64,000 bases of DNA from Fusobacterium varium (GCA_900637705.1 LR134390.1:372001-436000); one strand, 5' to 3'. Positions 1 through 9,128 are shown, counted from the stretch's first letter. Numbers and translations are program-made. The notes: generated by a model from the sequence alone, not told the origin.

Positions 1-250
1 TCTCTTCTTCAAGAGAATTAAATTTAGTTCTTGGTCTTCCTTTGATGGGACCTTTAACTTTACCACGAGTTTCAAAATCAAAGGCAGTTTCTCCAAGTAA
101 TTTAAACTTTTTTACCCAAGCAGCAACTTGGGAATCATTCTTAACATTCATTTCTTTAGCTACAGTCAGATATCCACCGTTTCCTTCAAGATATCGCTTA
201 ACTACAGCTAATTTAAATTCTTTAGAATATCTGTTATTAATTTTAGACAT
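1..250 (-). CDS. IS3-family transposase OrfA, N-terminal part (partial)
   Basis: An ATG at 248-250 preceded by GGGGGA opens a frame that runs off the window start. The protein begins MSKINNRYSKEFKLAVVKRY and continues with GYLTVAKEMNV and SQVAAWVKKF, the helix-turn-helix of IS3 OrfA (InsE/InsN type), followed by a basic GRPRTKF stretch. In IS3 elements OrfA binds the terminal repeats and is joined to the DDE catalytic OrfB by programmed frameshifting. OrfB would lie to the left, outside the window. About 83 residues are visible with no stop. Confidence 0.85.
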   Translation of the reverse strand, partial: MSKINNRYSKEFKLAVVKRYLEGNGGYLTVAKEMNVKNDSQVAAWVKKFKLLGETAFDFETRGKVKGPIKGRPRTKFNSLEEE

Positions 251-330
251 AAAAATCCCCCTTAGTTAGACCTTACAACACTATTATATATGTGTTTTTT
301 TCAAATGTCTACCTAAAGGGGATTATACCA
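1..330 (-). mobile_element. End of an IS3-family (IS150-like) insertion sequence, cut by the window edge
   Basis: The element runs in from position 1 and ends near 330. Read on the minus strand, the outer end starts TGGTATAATCCCC and continues with GTAGAC and TTGA, which fits the TG-start and CCC...GT.GAC pattern of IS150-group terminal repeats. Roughly 80 bases further in, after a GGGGGA ribosome site, an OrfA-type transposase begins. The other end, orfB and any target-site duplication lie outside the window, so completeness cannot be judged. The family call is from ORF type and end pattern, not from a database match. Confidence 0.75.
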
Positions 331-552
331 AAGAAAAAATTATCTGTCCTGTTTATTTTATTGAGATATTATGAGATTTAAAAAAATAATAAAAATATAT
401 TTGGAATATAATTGATTTTAAATAAAATAAAATGTCTAAATAAAGAAATAATAATAAAAAAATAAAACATATCATATAAAAAGTATATAATTGTATATAT
501 TTCTTATATTAGACATTAAATAAATTATGATGTAATCTATTAATAGATAATT

Positions 553-634
553 TATTATTAAAATGTTTTTAATAATTAAGAATAAAGATTTTAAAAGTTT
601 TATTTTTAGCTATTATTAAAATGTTTTTAATAAT
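553..634. promoter_or_regulatory. Two identical palindromes upstream of hut (candidate operators)
   Basis: The same 24-base sequence occurs at 553-576 and 611-634. Each copy has arms ATTATTAAAA and TTTTAATAAT around a TGT spacer, a perfect 10-base inverted repeat. The copies are exactly 58 bases apart. Duplicated long palindromes upstream of a catabolic operon suggest binding of a dimeric regulator, but no hut regulator gene is in this window and A/T-rich DNA makes palindromes commoner by chance. The exact duplication is the stronger argument. Confidence 0.5.
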
Positions 635-682
635 ATGAAAGTTAGAAATGCTTAACAAATACCTAGGTCTAAGTTTTATTTT

Positions 683-706
683 ATATCGCGATATCATAAT
701 TATAAT
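683..706 (+). promoter_or_regulatory. Candidate hut promoter -10 with CGCG palindrome upstream
   Basis: TATAAT lies at 701-706, 70 bases before the permease start. The 12-base palindrome ATATCGCGATAT at 683-694 sits where the promoter spacer and -35 would be. No good -35 hexamer is visible, so activation by a bound regulator is possible. Confidence 0.4.
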
Positions 707-775
707 GAAAAGATTGATGCCTTATTGAGATTATTTTAATATGTAAAATAAAATTTTATAACTTAGGAGGTTTTT

Positions 776-2074
776 ATGTTGTTCAATCCAGTAATACTAT
801 CAGTTTTGACTATGATAATTCTTTGTTTACTCAAATTAAATGTAATTTTTTCTATGCTCATAGCTGCTTTAATAGCAGGAATAACTTCTGGAATGGGAAT
901 GTCGGAAACTATGAAGATATTGATAGGAGGTATGGGAGGAAATTCAGAAACAGCATTGAGTTATCTCTTGCTTGGAACATTAGCAGTAGCTATAAATAGT
1001 ACAGGAGTAGCCAGTATAATATCTAAAAAAATAGCTGGAATAGTAAGTGGAAGAAAACAGTTGCTTCTTTTATTAATAGCAGGATTGGCTTGTTTTTCAC
1101 AAAACCTTATACCAGTTCATATAGCATTTATTCCTATATTGATTCCACCTCTATTAAAACTAATGAATAAGTTAAAGTTGGATAGAAGAGCAATGGCATG
1201 TTCTTTAACATTTGGATTAAAAACTCCATATGTAGTATTGCCAGTAGGATTTGGACTGATATTTCATACAATAGTAAAAGATCAGATATCGGCTAATGGA
1301 TATAGTATAGAACTTGGAGAAGTTTGGAGGTCTACTTGGATATTAGGAGTAGCTATGGTTATTGGATTGCTTGTAGCAATATTTGTTACTTATAGAAAAG
1401 ATAGAGAATATCAAGATCTACCTCTAAAAGGTATGGAAGAAGTAGATAGTGATAAAATGGAAAAAACACACTGGATAACATTAATTGCAGCATTAACAGC
1501 TTTTGGAATACAGTTATATACAGGTTCTCTTCCGTTGGGGGCATTGACAGCTCTTGGAATAATGATGGCTTTTAAGGTAGTAAAATGGAGTGAACTAGAT
1601 GGTGTATTGAATGATGGACTGCTTATAATGGGATTAATAGCATTTATTATGCTGGTCGCAGCAGGATATGGAAGAGTAATTAGAGAAACTGGAGCTATAG
1701 AAACTCTTGTAACAGGAGTAGTTGGAATTTGTGATGGAAATAAGGCAATAGCTTCTTTGGCTATGCTTACAGTAGGACTTTTCATAACAATGGGTATAGG
1801 GACATCTTTTGGTACAGTGCCAATACTGGCAACTATTTATGTACCTCTTGCTATTGAAATGGGATATTCTCCAGCTGCGATGATAGTTCTTATCACAGCT
1901 GCATCTATAATAGGAGATGCAGGATCCCCTGCTTCAGATTCAACATTGGGACCAACCTCGGGATTGAATGCAGATGGTCAGCATGAGCATATAAGAAATA
2001 CTTGTATAGCAACATTTGTTCACTTTTGTATACCATTATTTATAGCAGGATTTGTAGGAAGTTTAATATTTTAA
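776..2074 (+). CDS. Na+/H+ antiporter-family permease, probable histidine transporter of the hut operon
   Basis: The 432-residue protein is almost entirely hydrophobic, with about 11-12 predicted membrane segments. It resembles the NhaC/YuiF-type branch of the ion-transporter superfamily, with a glycine-rich GSPASDSTLGPTSGLN stretch near residue 390. An AGGAGG site precedes the ATG. It is the first gene of a run continuing directly into hutH, hutU and hutI, so uptake of histidine (or urocanate) is the likely job. Substrate is inferred from position only; permeases of this family also carry other amino acids or exchange Na+ for protons. The frame is intact. Confidence 0.75.
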   Translation: MLFNPVILSVLTMIILCLLKLNVIFSMLIAALIAGITSGMGMSETMKILIGGMGGNSETALSYLLLGTLAVAINSTGVASIISKKIAGIVSGRKQLLLLLIAGLACFSQNLIPVHIAFIPILIPPLLKLMNKLKLDRRAMACSLTFGLKTPYVVLPVGFGLIFHTIVKDQISANGYSIELGEVWRSTWILGVAMVIGLLVAIFVTYRKDREYQDLPLKGMEEVDSDKMEKTHWITLIAALTAFGIQLYTGSLPLGALTALGIMMAFKVVKWSELDGVLNDGLLIMGLIAFIMLVAAGYGRVIRETGAIETLVTGVVGICDGNKAIASLAMLTVGLFITMGIGTSFGTVPILATIYVPLAIEMGYSPAAMIVLITAASIIGDAGSPASDSTLGPTSGLNADGQHEHIRNTCIATFVHFCIPLFIAGFVGSLIF

Positions 2075-2109
2075 AAATAGATACAAAATAATTTAGGAGG
2101 CGATTTTTA

Positions 2110-3645
2110 ATGAGATTGGTGATAGGAGATAGAAGACTTACATTAGAAGATCTAATTAATATTACAAGAAAAGGTTATAAGATAGAAATCTCAGAAAAAG
2201 CATATGAAAGAGTAGCAGCAGCCAGAGAACTTGTAGATAGATATGTAAAAGAAAAAAAAGTATCTTATGGAATTACTACAGGATTTGGAAAATTTTCAGA
2301 TACAGTTATTTCAGAAGAGGAAACAGGAGTGCTTCAGAAAAACCTTATAATGAGCCATTCATGTGGAGTAGGTAATCCTCTTCCAGTGGATATGGCAAAA
2401 GGAATAATGCTTCTTAGAATAGTAAATTTATCTAAAGGACATTCAGGAGTAAGAAAAATAGTTCTTGATACATTGGTAGATATGCTCAATAAAGATGTTA
2501 CTCCATTTATTCCGGAAAAAGGTTCACTAGGAGCATCAGGAGATTTGGCACCATTATCACATATGGTATTAGTAATGCTTGGTATGGGAAAAGCATATGT
2601 AAATGGAGAGCTTTTAGATGGAGCAGAGGCTATGAAAAAAGCAGGAGTTCCTATTCTAGAGGAACTTTCTTCTAAAGAGGGATTAGCACTTATCAATGGA
2701 ACTCAGGTAATGACTTCAATTGGAGCACATGTAACATATGATGCAATCAATCTTATGAAACATCTGGATATTGCAGGAGCTCTTACAATGGAAGCTTTAA
2801 ATGGAATAACTTGTGCATTTGATTCTAGAGTTCATGAAGTGAGAGGACATCAAGGACAAATAAAGACAGCAGAGAATTTTAGAAATATTCTTGCAGAAAG
2901 CAAATGTACAACTAAGCAGGGAGAAATGAGAACTCAAGATCCATATACACTGAGATGTATTCCACAAATACATGGAGCAAGTAAAGATGCTCTTGAATAT
3001 GTAAGAGAGAAAGTTGAAATAGAAATGGAAGCAGTAACAGATAATCCGATAATTTTCTGTGATACAGATGATGTTATTTCAGGAGGGAACTTTCATGGAC
3101 AACCTATGGCACTTCCATTTGATTTTTTAGGAATAGCAATATCAGAAATGGCAAATGTTTCAGAGAGGAGAATTGAAAGACTTGTAAATCCAAGCCTAAA
3201 TTGTGGACTTCCAGCATTTTTGGTTGAAAATGGTGGTGTGAATTCTGGATTTATGATAGTTCAATATAGTGCAGCTTCTCTTGTATCAGAAAATAAAGTT
3301 TTGGCTCACCCAGCTTCAGTGGATTCTATACCATCTTCAGCAAATCAGGAAGATCATGTATCTATGGGAACTATAGCAGCTAGAAAAGCAGGAGAGATAT
3401 TAAAAAATGCAAGAAAAGTAATAGCTATGGAGATTTTATCAGCCTGCCAAGGAATAGACCTCAAAAAAGTAAATAAAAATCTTGGACTTGGAACTGAAAA
3501 AGCATATACAGCAGTAAGAGAAATAGTATCATATTATGATAAAGACAGAGTTATGAATATAGATATCAATGCTGTAGAAACATTAATAGAAAAAAACAGT
3601 ATAGTAGAAAATGTAGAAAAAGTTATTGGAGAATTAAAAATATAG
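2110..3645 (+). CDS. hutH: Histidine ammonia-lyase
   Basis: The 511-residue enzyme removes ammonia from L-histidine to give urocanate, the first step of histidine degradation, in the cytoplasm. Ala142-Ser143-Gly144 in GSLGASGDLAPLSH forms the MIO electrophile characteristic of the family, and YGITTGFG at 53-60 carries the catalytic tyrosine. Length matches bacterial HutH (about 510). The start is set by TAGGAGG upstream of the ATG. It lies 35 bases after the permease and 11 before hutU, so all are almost certainly co-transcribed. Confidence 0.97.
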   Translation: MRLVIGDRRLTLEDLINITRKGYKIEISEKAYERVAAARELVDRYVKEKKVSYGITTGFGKFSDTVISEEETGVLQKNLIMSHSCGVGNPLPVDMAKGIMLLRIVNLSKGHSGVRKIVLDTLVDMLNKDVTPFIPEKGSLGASGDLAPLSHMVLVMLGMGKAYVNGELLDGAEAMKKAGVPILEELSSKEGLALINGTQVMTSIGAHVTYDAINLMKHLDIAGALTMEALNGITCAFDSRVHEVRGHQGQIKTAENFRNILAESKCTTKQGEMRTQDPYTLRCIPQIHGASKDALEYVREKVEIEMEAVTDNPIIFCDTDDVISGGNFHGQPMALPFDFLGIAISEMANVSERRIERLVNPSLNCGLPAFLVENGGVNSGFMIVQYSAASLVSENKVLAHPASVDSIPSSANQEDHVSMGTIAARKAGEILKNARKVIAMEILSACQGIDLKKVNKNLGLGTEKAYTAVREIVSYYDKDRVMNIDINAVETLIEKNSIVENVEKVIGELKI

Positions 3646-3656
3646 GGGGATGTAAA

Positions 3657-5687
3657 ATGATAAACAAAGACATATTTAATGCAATGACAATAAAACTGGC
3701 AGCTCAAGATATACCAGAAAAAATGCCTGAAATGGATCCTAAAATAAGAAGGGCTCCCAAAAGGGTAGTACATCTGGAAAAAGATGAAATAGAATTAGCA
3801 CTAAAAAATGCTTTAAGATATATACCTGAAGAATATCATGAAAGACTGGCACCAGAATTTTTAAATGAATTAATGGAGCATGGAAGAATATATGGATATA
3901 GATTCAGACCAGAAGGAAGAATTTATGGAAAACCTATTGATGAATACAAAGGGAAATGTGTAGAAGCTAAAGCAATGCAGGTGATGATAGATAATAATCT
4001 TGATTTTGAAATAGCTCTTTATCCTTATGAATTAGTTACTTATGGAGAAACAGGACAGGTATGCCAAAACTGGATGCAGTACCTGCTTATAAAAAAATAT
4101 CTTGAAAATCTTACTCAGGATCAAACATTAGTAGTAGCATCAGGACATCCTACAGGATTATTCAGATCAAATCCATATGCTCCAAGAGCTATAATAACTA
4201 ATGCACTTATGGTAGGGGCATTTGATGATTATGATAACTGGGCAAGAGCAGCAGCTATTGGAGTAGCTAATTATGGGCAAATGACAGCTGGTGGCTGGAT
4301 GTACATAGGACCTCAGGGAATAGTACATGGAACTTATTCAACAATACTTAATGCAGCAAGACTTTTCTGTGGAGTGGCAAAAGACGGAGATCTTACAGGA
4401 AAATTATTTGTTACTTCTGGATTAGGAGGAATGAGTGGAGCACAAGGAAAGGCTACTGTAATTGCTAAAGGAGTAGGAATAATAGCAGAAGTAGATATTT
4501 CTAGAATACATACAAGGCTTGAACAAGGCTGGATAGATAAAATAGCTTGGACTCCAGAAGAAGCATTTAAGATGGCAAAAGAGAAACAAGAGGCTAAAGT
4601 TCCCTTTGCAATAGCATTTCATGGAAATATAGTAGACCTTCTTGAATATGCTGATAAAAATAATAAACATATAGATCTTCTTTCAGATCAGACATCATGT
4701 CATGCTGTATATGATGGTGGATATTGTCCAGTAGGAATAACATTTGAAGAAAGAACAAGATTATTAGCAGAAGATAGAGAAACTTTTAATAAACTTGTAG
4801 ACGAAACATTAAAAAGACATTATGAAGTTATTAAAAAATTAACAGCTAAGGGAGTATATTTCTTTGATTATGGAAATAGTTTTCTAAAATCTATTTATGA
4901 CATAGGGATTAAAGAAATATCTAAAAATGGAAGAGATGATAAAGGTGGTTTTGTATTCCCTTCATATGTGGAGGATATATTAGGACCAGAGTTATTTGAT
5001 TATGGATATGGACCTTTCAGATGGGTGTGTCTGTCTGGTAAAAAAGAAGATTTATTAAAAACTGACCATGCAGCTCTTGAACTTGTTGATCCAGAAAGAA
5101 GATACCAAGATAGAGATAACTATATGTGGATAAAAGATGCTGATAAAAATGGACTTGTAGTAGGAACACAAGCAAGAATATTTTATCAAGATGCAATGAG
5201 CAGAACAAGAGTAGCTCTAAAATTTAATGAAATGGTAAGAAATGGAGAAATAGGACCAGTTATGTTAGGAAGGGACCATCATGATGTATCGGGAACTGAC
5301 TCACCTTTTAGAGAAACATCAAATATAAAAGATGGAAGCAATATAATGGCAGATATGGCAACTCAATGTTTTGCAGGAAATGCAGCAAGAGGAATGACTA
5401 TGATAGCTCTTCATAATGGAGGAGGAGTAGGAATAGGAAAATCCATTAATGGAGGATTTGGAATGGTTCTTGATGGAAGTCACAGAGTTGATGAAATACT
5501 TATGCAGGCTATGCCTTGGGACGTAATGGGAGGAGTAGCCAGAAGAGCATGGGCTAGAAATCCACATTCAATAGAAACAGTAATTGAGTATAATAATGAT
5601 AATAGGGGAACAGACCATATTACGCTTCCATATATTGCTAATGATAATTTGATTAAAAAACTTGTTGATGAAAAATTAAATAAATAA
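3657..5687 (+). CDS. hutU: Urocanate hydratase (urocanase, long form)
   Basis: It converts urocanate to 4-imidazolone-5-propionate using tightly bound NAD+. At 676 residues it belongs to the long urocanase type rather than the roughly 555-residue proteobacterial type. Recognisable stretches include GQMTAGGWMYIGPQG, the glycine-rich SGLGGMSGAQGKA nucleotide-binding region near residue 255 and GYGPFRWVCLSG near residue 455. A GGGGGAT site supports the ATG. The gene starts 11 bases after hutH and is followed 23 bases later by hutI, giving the order of the pathway. Confidence 0.97.
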   Translation: MINKDIFNAMTIKLAAQDIPEKMPEMDPKIRRAPKRVVHLEKDEIELALKNALRYIPEEYHERLAPEFLNELMEHGRIYGYRFRPEGRIYGKPIDEYKGKCVEAKAMQVMIDNNLDFEIALYPYELVTYGETGQVCQNWMQYLLIKKYLENLTQDQTLVVASGHPTGLFRSNPYAPRAIITNALMVGAFDDYDNWARAAAIGVANYGQMTAGGWMYIGPQGIVHGTYSTILNAARLFCGVAKDGDLTGKLFVTSGLGGMSGAQGKATVIAKGVGIIAEVDISRIHTRLEQGWIDKIAWTPEEAFKMAKEKQEAKVPFAIAFHGNIVDLLEYADKNNKHIDLLSDQTSCHAVYDGGYCPVGITFEERTRLLAEDRETFNKLVDETLKRHYEVIKKLTAKGVYFFDYGNSFLKSIYDIGIKEISKNGRDDKGGFVFPSYVEDILGPELFDYGYGPFRWVCLSGKKEDLLKTDHAALELVDPERRYQDRDNYMWIKDADKNGLVVGTQARIFYQDAMSRTRVALKFNEMVRNGEIGPVMLGRDHHDVSGTDSPFRETSNIKDGSNIMADMATQCFAGNAARGMTMIALHNGGGVGIGKSINGGFGMVLDGSHRVDEILMQAMPWDVMGGVARRAWARNPHSIETVIEYNNDNRGTDHITLPYIANDNLIKKLVDEKLNK

Positions 5688-5710
5688 AATCATACAAGGT
5701 GGAGGGGTAA

Positions 5711-6976
5711 ATGAAAGCAGATTTAATATTATATAATATTGGAACATTAGTAACTTCTAGAGAATTAGATAAAGCAGATTTTGATAATGGAATGGAAAAT
5801 ATTGAGATATTGAAAAATGCTTACTTAGCTGTAGCTGATGGAAAAATACTTGAGATTGGAATAGGAAATATACCTGAAAACTTAAAATCAGAATGGACAA
5901 AACTTGTAGATATAGAAAAAAAAGTGGTTACTCCTGGAATTGTTGATTCTCATACACATCTTGTGCATTATGGCTCTAGAGAAAATGAACTTCCTTTAAA
6001 ATTAAAGGGAGTTCCATACCTTGAAATTCTTAGAAATGGTGGTGGAATACTTAGTACAGTAAGAGCTACAAGAAAAGCTACTAGATATGAACTATTTGAT
6101 AAAGCATATGAAGTATTGAATAGAATGCTTTGTTTTGGAGTAACTACAGTAGAATCTAAAAGTGGATATGGACTTGATTTAGAAAATGAAATAAAACAAT
6201 TGGAAGTGAATAAAAAATTAAATGAAAAACATCCTATTGATATAGTTTCTACATTTATGGGAGCTCATGCTATACCAGAGGAATTCAAAGGGAACTCAAA
6301 AGGTTATGTTGAAGAGGTAATAAGAATGCTTCCTATAATAAAAGAAAAAAAGCTTGCAGAATTTTGTGATATCTTTTGTGAAGATGAGGTTTTTTCAGTA
6401 GAAGAGAGCAGAAAAATATTAAATGCAGCGAAAAAATATGGTTATATGCTGAAAATACATGCTGATGAAATAGTATCTTTAGGTGGAGGAGAGCTAGCAG
6501 GAGAAGTAGGAGCAGTATCTTCAGAACATCTTATGGCAGTAAGTGATGAAGGAATTAAAAGCTTAAAGGAAAAAGGAGTAATAGCTGATATTCTTCCAGC
6601 TACATCTTTTAATCTTGGAAAATCTTATGCACCTGTGAGAAAAATGATAAATGAAGGAGTAGATATTGCCATATCTACTGATTATAATCCAGGTTCATGC
6701 CCTACTGAAAATATACAGTTAGTGATGCAGATATGTTCTTCCCAACTGCGAATGACACCAGTTGAAATATTTAAAGCAGTAACTCTTAATGGAGCAAGGG
6801 CTGTGAAAAGGGAAAATAGTATAGGAAGTCTTGAAATTGGGAAAAAAGCAGATTTTGTAATATTTGATACAGATAATCTTAATTATATATTTTACAATTT
6901 TGGAATAAACCATGTAAAAGATGTTTATAAAAATGGAAAACAGGTAGTAAAAAATAAACATATTTGTTATAAATAA
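5711..6976 (+). CDS. hutI: Imidazolonepropionase
   Basis: A 421-residue amidohydrolase that opens imidazolone propionate to N-formimino-L-glutamate. His81 and His83 in VDSHTHLVHYGSREN are the metal ligands of the first beta strand; GAHAIPEEFKG, KIHADEIVSLGGGELA and STDYNPGSCPTENIQ carry further active-site residues of HutI. GGAGGGG precedes the ATG. It is the last gene of the operon, followed by a strong terminator. The next pathway enzyme (formimino-glutamate hydrolase or transferase) is not in the window. Confidence 0.96.
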   Translation: MKADLILYNIGTLVTSRELDKADFDNGMENIEILKNAYLAVADGKILEIGIGNIPENLKSEWTKLVDIEKKVVTPGIVDSHTHLVHYGSRENELPLKLKGVPYLEILRNGGGILSTVRATRKATRYELFDKAYEVLNRMLCFGVTTVESKSGYGLDLENEIKQLEVNKKLNEKHPIDIVSTFMGAHAIPEEFKGNSKGYVEEVIRMLPIIKEKKLAEFCDIFCEDEVFSVEESRKILNAAKKYGYMLKIHADEIVSLGGGELAGEVGAVSSEHLMAVSDEGIKSLKEKGVIADILPATSFNLGKSYAPVRKMINEGVDIAISTDYNPGSCPTENIQLVMQICSSQLRMTPVEIFKAVTLNGARAVKRENSIGSLEIGKKADFVIFDTDNLNYIFYNFGINHVKDVYKNGKQVVKNKHICYK

Positions 6977-6989
6977 AAATATAAAAATG

Positions 6990-7043
6990 AAAGAGGATGG
7001 AGAAAAGCAGAATTTAATATCTGTTTTGTATTCCATCCTCTTT
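6990..7043 (+). terminator. Rho-independent terminator of the hut operon
   Basis: AAAGAGGATGGA (6990-7001) pairs perfectly with TCCATCCTCTTT (7032-7043); inside, AAAAGCAG and CTGTTTT pair as well. It lies 14 bases after the hutI stop. Confidence 0.85.
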
Positions 7044-7062
7044 ATAGTTTAAAGATAAAGAT

Positions 7063-7090
7063 TTGAAAAAAGAGGGAAATCTGTTATATT
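7063..7090 (+). promoter_or_regulatory. Sigma-70-type promoter of the phosphatase remnant
   Basis: TTGAAA at 7063-7068 and TATATT at 7085-7090 with a 16-base spacer, about 47 bases before the ATG at 7138. Confidence 0.6.
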
Positions 7091-7137
7091 AAAAGTAAAT
7101 AAAAAAACTATACATTAATTATGGAAAGGAAAGGTAA

Positions 7138-7535
7138 ATGAAAATTAATATCTTAAAAAAGTCTATAGAGTAAACAGAATTTCTTTGATTATTACATTAT
7201 TTTTTAGTCTATTTATTTTAAGCAATTGTTCATCTCAGGAAGTAAATAAAATAGAAAAATCTCAACAGTGGGGAATCCCTTTGGAAGTAAAAGGACTGGA
7301 TAATTTATCTGCAAATGAGGATACAATATTAATACATTGTTATCATGGTGCAGATCGAATAGGAATGATGGGTGCTTTATATCGAATGGTATATCAAAAT
7401 TGGGAAAGAGAAGAAACTTTATCTGAAATGTTAAATGATGGATATGGATATCACTCAATGTGGAAAGATATAGTTGCTTTTATAAAAGAGGTAAATGTAG
7501 AACAATTAAAAAAAGACAGTCAGATAAATAAATAA
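7138..7535 (+). pseudogene. Degraded lipoprotein of the protein tyrosine/dual-specificity phosphatase type
   Basis: The ATG at 7138 (GGAAAGG site upstream) stops after 11 codons. Adding one A to the A6 run at 7155-7160 joins it to the downstream frame and gives a lipoprotein signal (SLIITLFFSLFILSNC). The mature part starts WGIPLEVKGLDNL and then jumps straight to IHCYHGADRIGMMGALYRM, the HCxxGxxR phosphatase loop, ending with the family-like GYGYHSMWKDI. In phosphatases of this type about 80 residues with the fold's N-terminal half normally lie between these parts, so an internal deletion near 7305 is inferred. The residue after the loop Arg is Ile instead of the usual Thr/Ser. Unlike other breaks here, this gene looks truly decayed. 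Confidence 0.6.
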
Positions 7536-7569
7536 TTTTTATTATAGAAATTATCTTTTAAAAATATTG

Positions 7570-7612
7570 AAGAGAAGATAAAAAATATAATAAATATTTT
7601 AAATCTTCTCTT
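7570..7612. terminator. Bidirectional terminator between convergent genes
   Basis: AAGAGAAGAT (7570-7579) pairs with ATCTTCTCTT (7603-7612), followed by a T run on the plus strand and preceded by an A run that serves the minus strand. It separates the phosphatase remnant from the oxidase-family gene. Confidence 0.75.
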
Positions 7613-7619
7613 TTTTATT

Positions 7620-8035
7620 TTATAGAGTTATTTTATATTCTTCATGTTCCTTTGTTATTGAAGCTTCTTTAAAAGTTATCTCATATAAAACAAGTTTATC
7701 TTCAAATTGATCTATCATTTCTTTATAATCAGGTATTTTTTCACAGAAATTTCCTTTAAGATCAGATATAGATAAAGAACTTTTTTAACTAGAGCATTAT
7801 TTGTACGAACATATTTTATATCTTCCCTTGGAATTGTTGTAAAAGATACTTTATTATTTTGTTCAAATTCTTTTATTTTTACTTCATTCTTAAATGTGCT
7901 AAAATAAAGAATATTTTTATCAGGACAAAAATAAAAACTAATTAATCTCACATTTGGTGTATTATTTACACTTGTAGCTAAGGCAATGTCATTTTGAGTT
8001 TCCATTATTTCATAAAATTCTTTAATTAAATTCAT
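7620..8035 (-). CDS. Pyridoxamine 5'-phosphate oxidase-family flavin protein (frame broken at 7781-7786)
   Basis: Start is the ATG at 8033-8035, preceded by GGAGGT. The frame MNLIKEFYEIMETQNDIALATS...PNVRLISFYFCPDKNILYFST is the split-barrel fold of small PNPOx-like FMN/heme-binding proteins. It breaks in a T6 run at 7781-7786; one added base restores ...VKKSSLSISDLKGNFCEKIPDY to a stop at 7620-7622, about 138 residues. The exact substrate is unknown; many members reduce or bind flavin or F420-like cofactors. It is divergent from a WYL-type regulator with a shared palindrome (8101-8116), so control by that regulator is likely. The break is probably a sequencing error. Confidence 0.75.
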
Positions 8036-8100
8036 TTTACCTCCATAAATTTTTATTATTTCAATAGATCTATTGTTACTTAAGTATAGCATTCAAATTC

Positions 8101-8116
8101 TGACATCAGTATGTCA
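8101..8116. promoter_or_regulatory. Operator-like palindrome between oxidase-family gene and WYL regulator
   Basis: TGACAT-CAGT-ATGTCA has perfect 6-base arms. It lies in the 115-base divergent region, 65 bases from the minus-strand start and 35 from the plus-strand start. The likely ligand is the adjacent WYL regulator. Confidence 0.6.
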
Positions 8117-8150
8117 TAGTTTAAAAATAAAATTCAGGGAGTGATAAAAT

Positions 8151-9076
8151 TTGAAAATAGACAGACTTCTTTCTATTATTATGGTTTTGATTGAACAAAA
8201 CAAAATAAGTGCTTCTAAATTAGCTGAGATGTTTGAAGTAACACCAAGAACTATTTACAGAGATATAGAAACAATACAGGCAGCAGGAGTACCAATAGTT
8301 ACTTATACTGGAACTAATGGAGGAATTGGCATTTTAGAAAACTATAAAATTGATAAAAATTTTTTACTAAAGAGGATATGATTACTATTATGACAGGATT
8401 GGGAAGCATTTCCTCATCAGTGACCAATAGTGGACTAAATAAAGTACTCACAAAGCTTCAGAGCCTTATTCCTGAAGACCATACACAGGAAATAAAATTA
8501 AAATCTGGACAGGTAGTAATCGATTTAACCACATGGAGTGGAAATAAAAAACTTCAAGCTAATCTTATTAAAATAAAAGAAGCTTTGAATCAAAGAAGAT
8601 ATCTTATATTTAAATATTTAGATGGAAATGGGAAAAGTACAGAAAGAAAAGTAGAACCTTACCAGCTTTTATGGAAGGAAGAAAAATGGTATATAAATAG
8701 TTATTGCACTATGAGAAATGATTTTCGCCTTTTTAAATTATCAAGAATTTCATACTTAAAAGTACTTGATGAAACATTTTCTTTAAGAGAATTTGATATG
8801 GAAGAATTAAGAATGAACTGGTCAGAAAAAAGAATACTAAATATAAAGCTTCTTGCAGATGTTTCCCTTAAAGAAAAGATACTGGAGAGATGCGAGGAGG
8901 AGAATATAACATATTGTGGAAAGAATAAAATGATAGTGGAGTTTCCATTTGTAGATGATGATTTTGGTTATGAACTGCTTCTTAGTTTTGGAAATAAATG
9001 TGAGTGTTTAGAACCAATAGAAATAAGAGAGAAATTAATAGAGAAAATAAGAAATATGTTGCATATATATAACTAA
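8151..9076 (+). CDS. HTH/WYL-domain transcriptional regulator, YafY family (frame broken at 8360-8365)
   Basis: A TTG start at 8151 follows GGGAGTG. Residues 1-60 hold the HTH_11 fold (SASKLAEMFEVTPRTIYRDIETIQAAGVPI), then the frame stops. Adding one T to the T6 run at 8360-8365 gives NFFTKEDMITIMTGLGSISS, a typical link into the WYL half; the continuation carries EALNQRRYLIFKYLDGNGKSTERKVEPYQLLWKEEKWYINSYC, the WYL sensor core. Restored length is about 308 residues, normal for the family. WYL regulators bind nucleic acid or small ligands through the sensor. The divergent neighbour and the palindrome at 8101 are the likely targets. Confidence 0.82.
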
Positions 9077-9128
9077 AAAAGAGGTCATTGTATTTCCAAT
9101 AGCTTAAACTAAAAATACTGAAAAAAAG

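Larger units (their letters stand above)
331..775. other. Intergenic region between IS end and hut operon, no gene
   Basis: About 445 bases of extremely A/T-rich DNA with no convincing coding frame. It contains two copies of a palindromic repeat (553-576 and 611-634), a CGCG-centred palindrome at 683-694 and a TATAAT at 701-706, each listed separately. No RNA gene was recognised. It is probably the control region of the hut operon that starts at 776. Confidence 0.6.

Noticed and set aside
42-269. Plus-strand open frame at the left edge
   Set aside because: It is the reverse-strand shadow of the transposase OrfA, which has the better start, ribosome site and family match.
661-668. ACCTAGGT palindrome upstream of hut
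   Set aside because: Only eight bases, with no partner copy; too short to claim as an operator.
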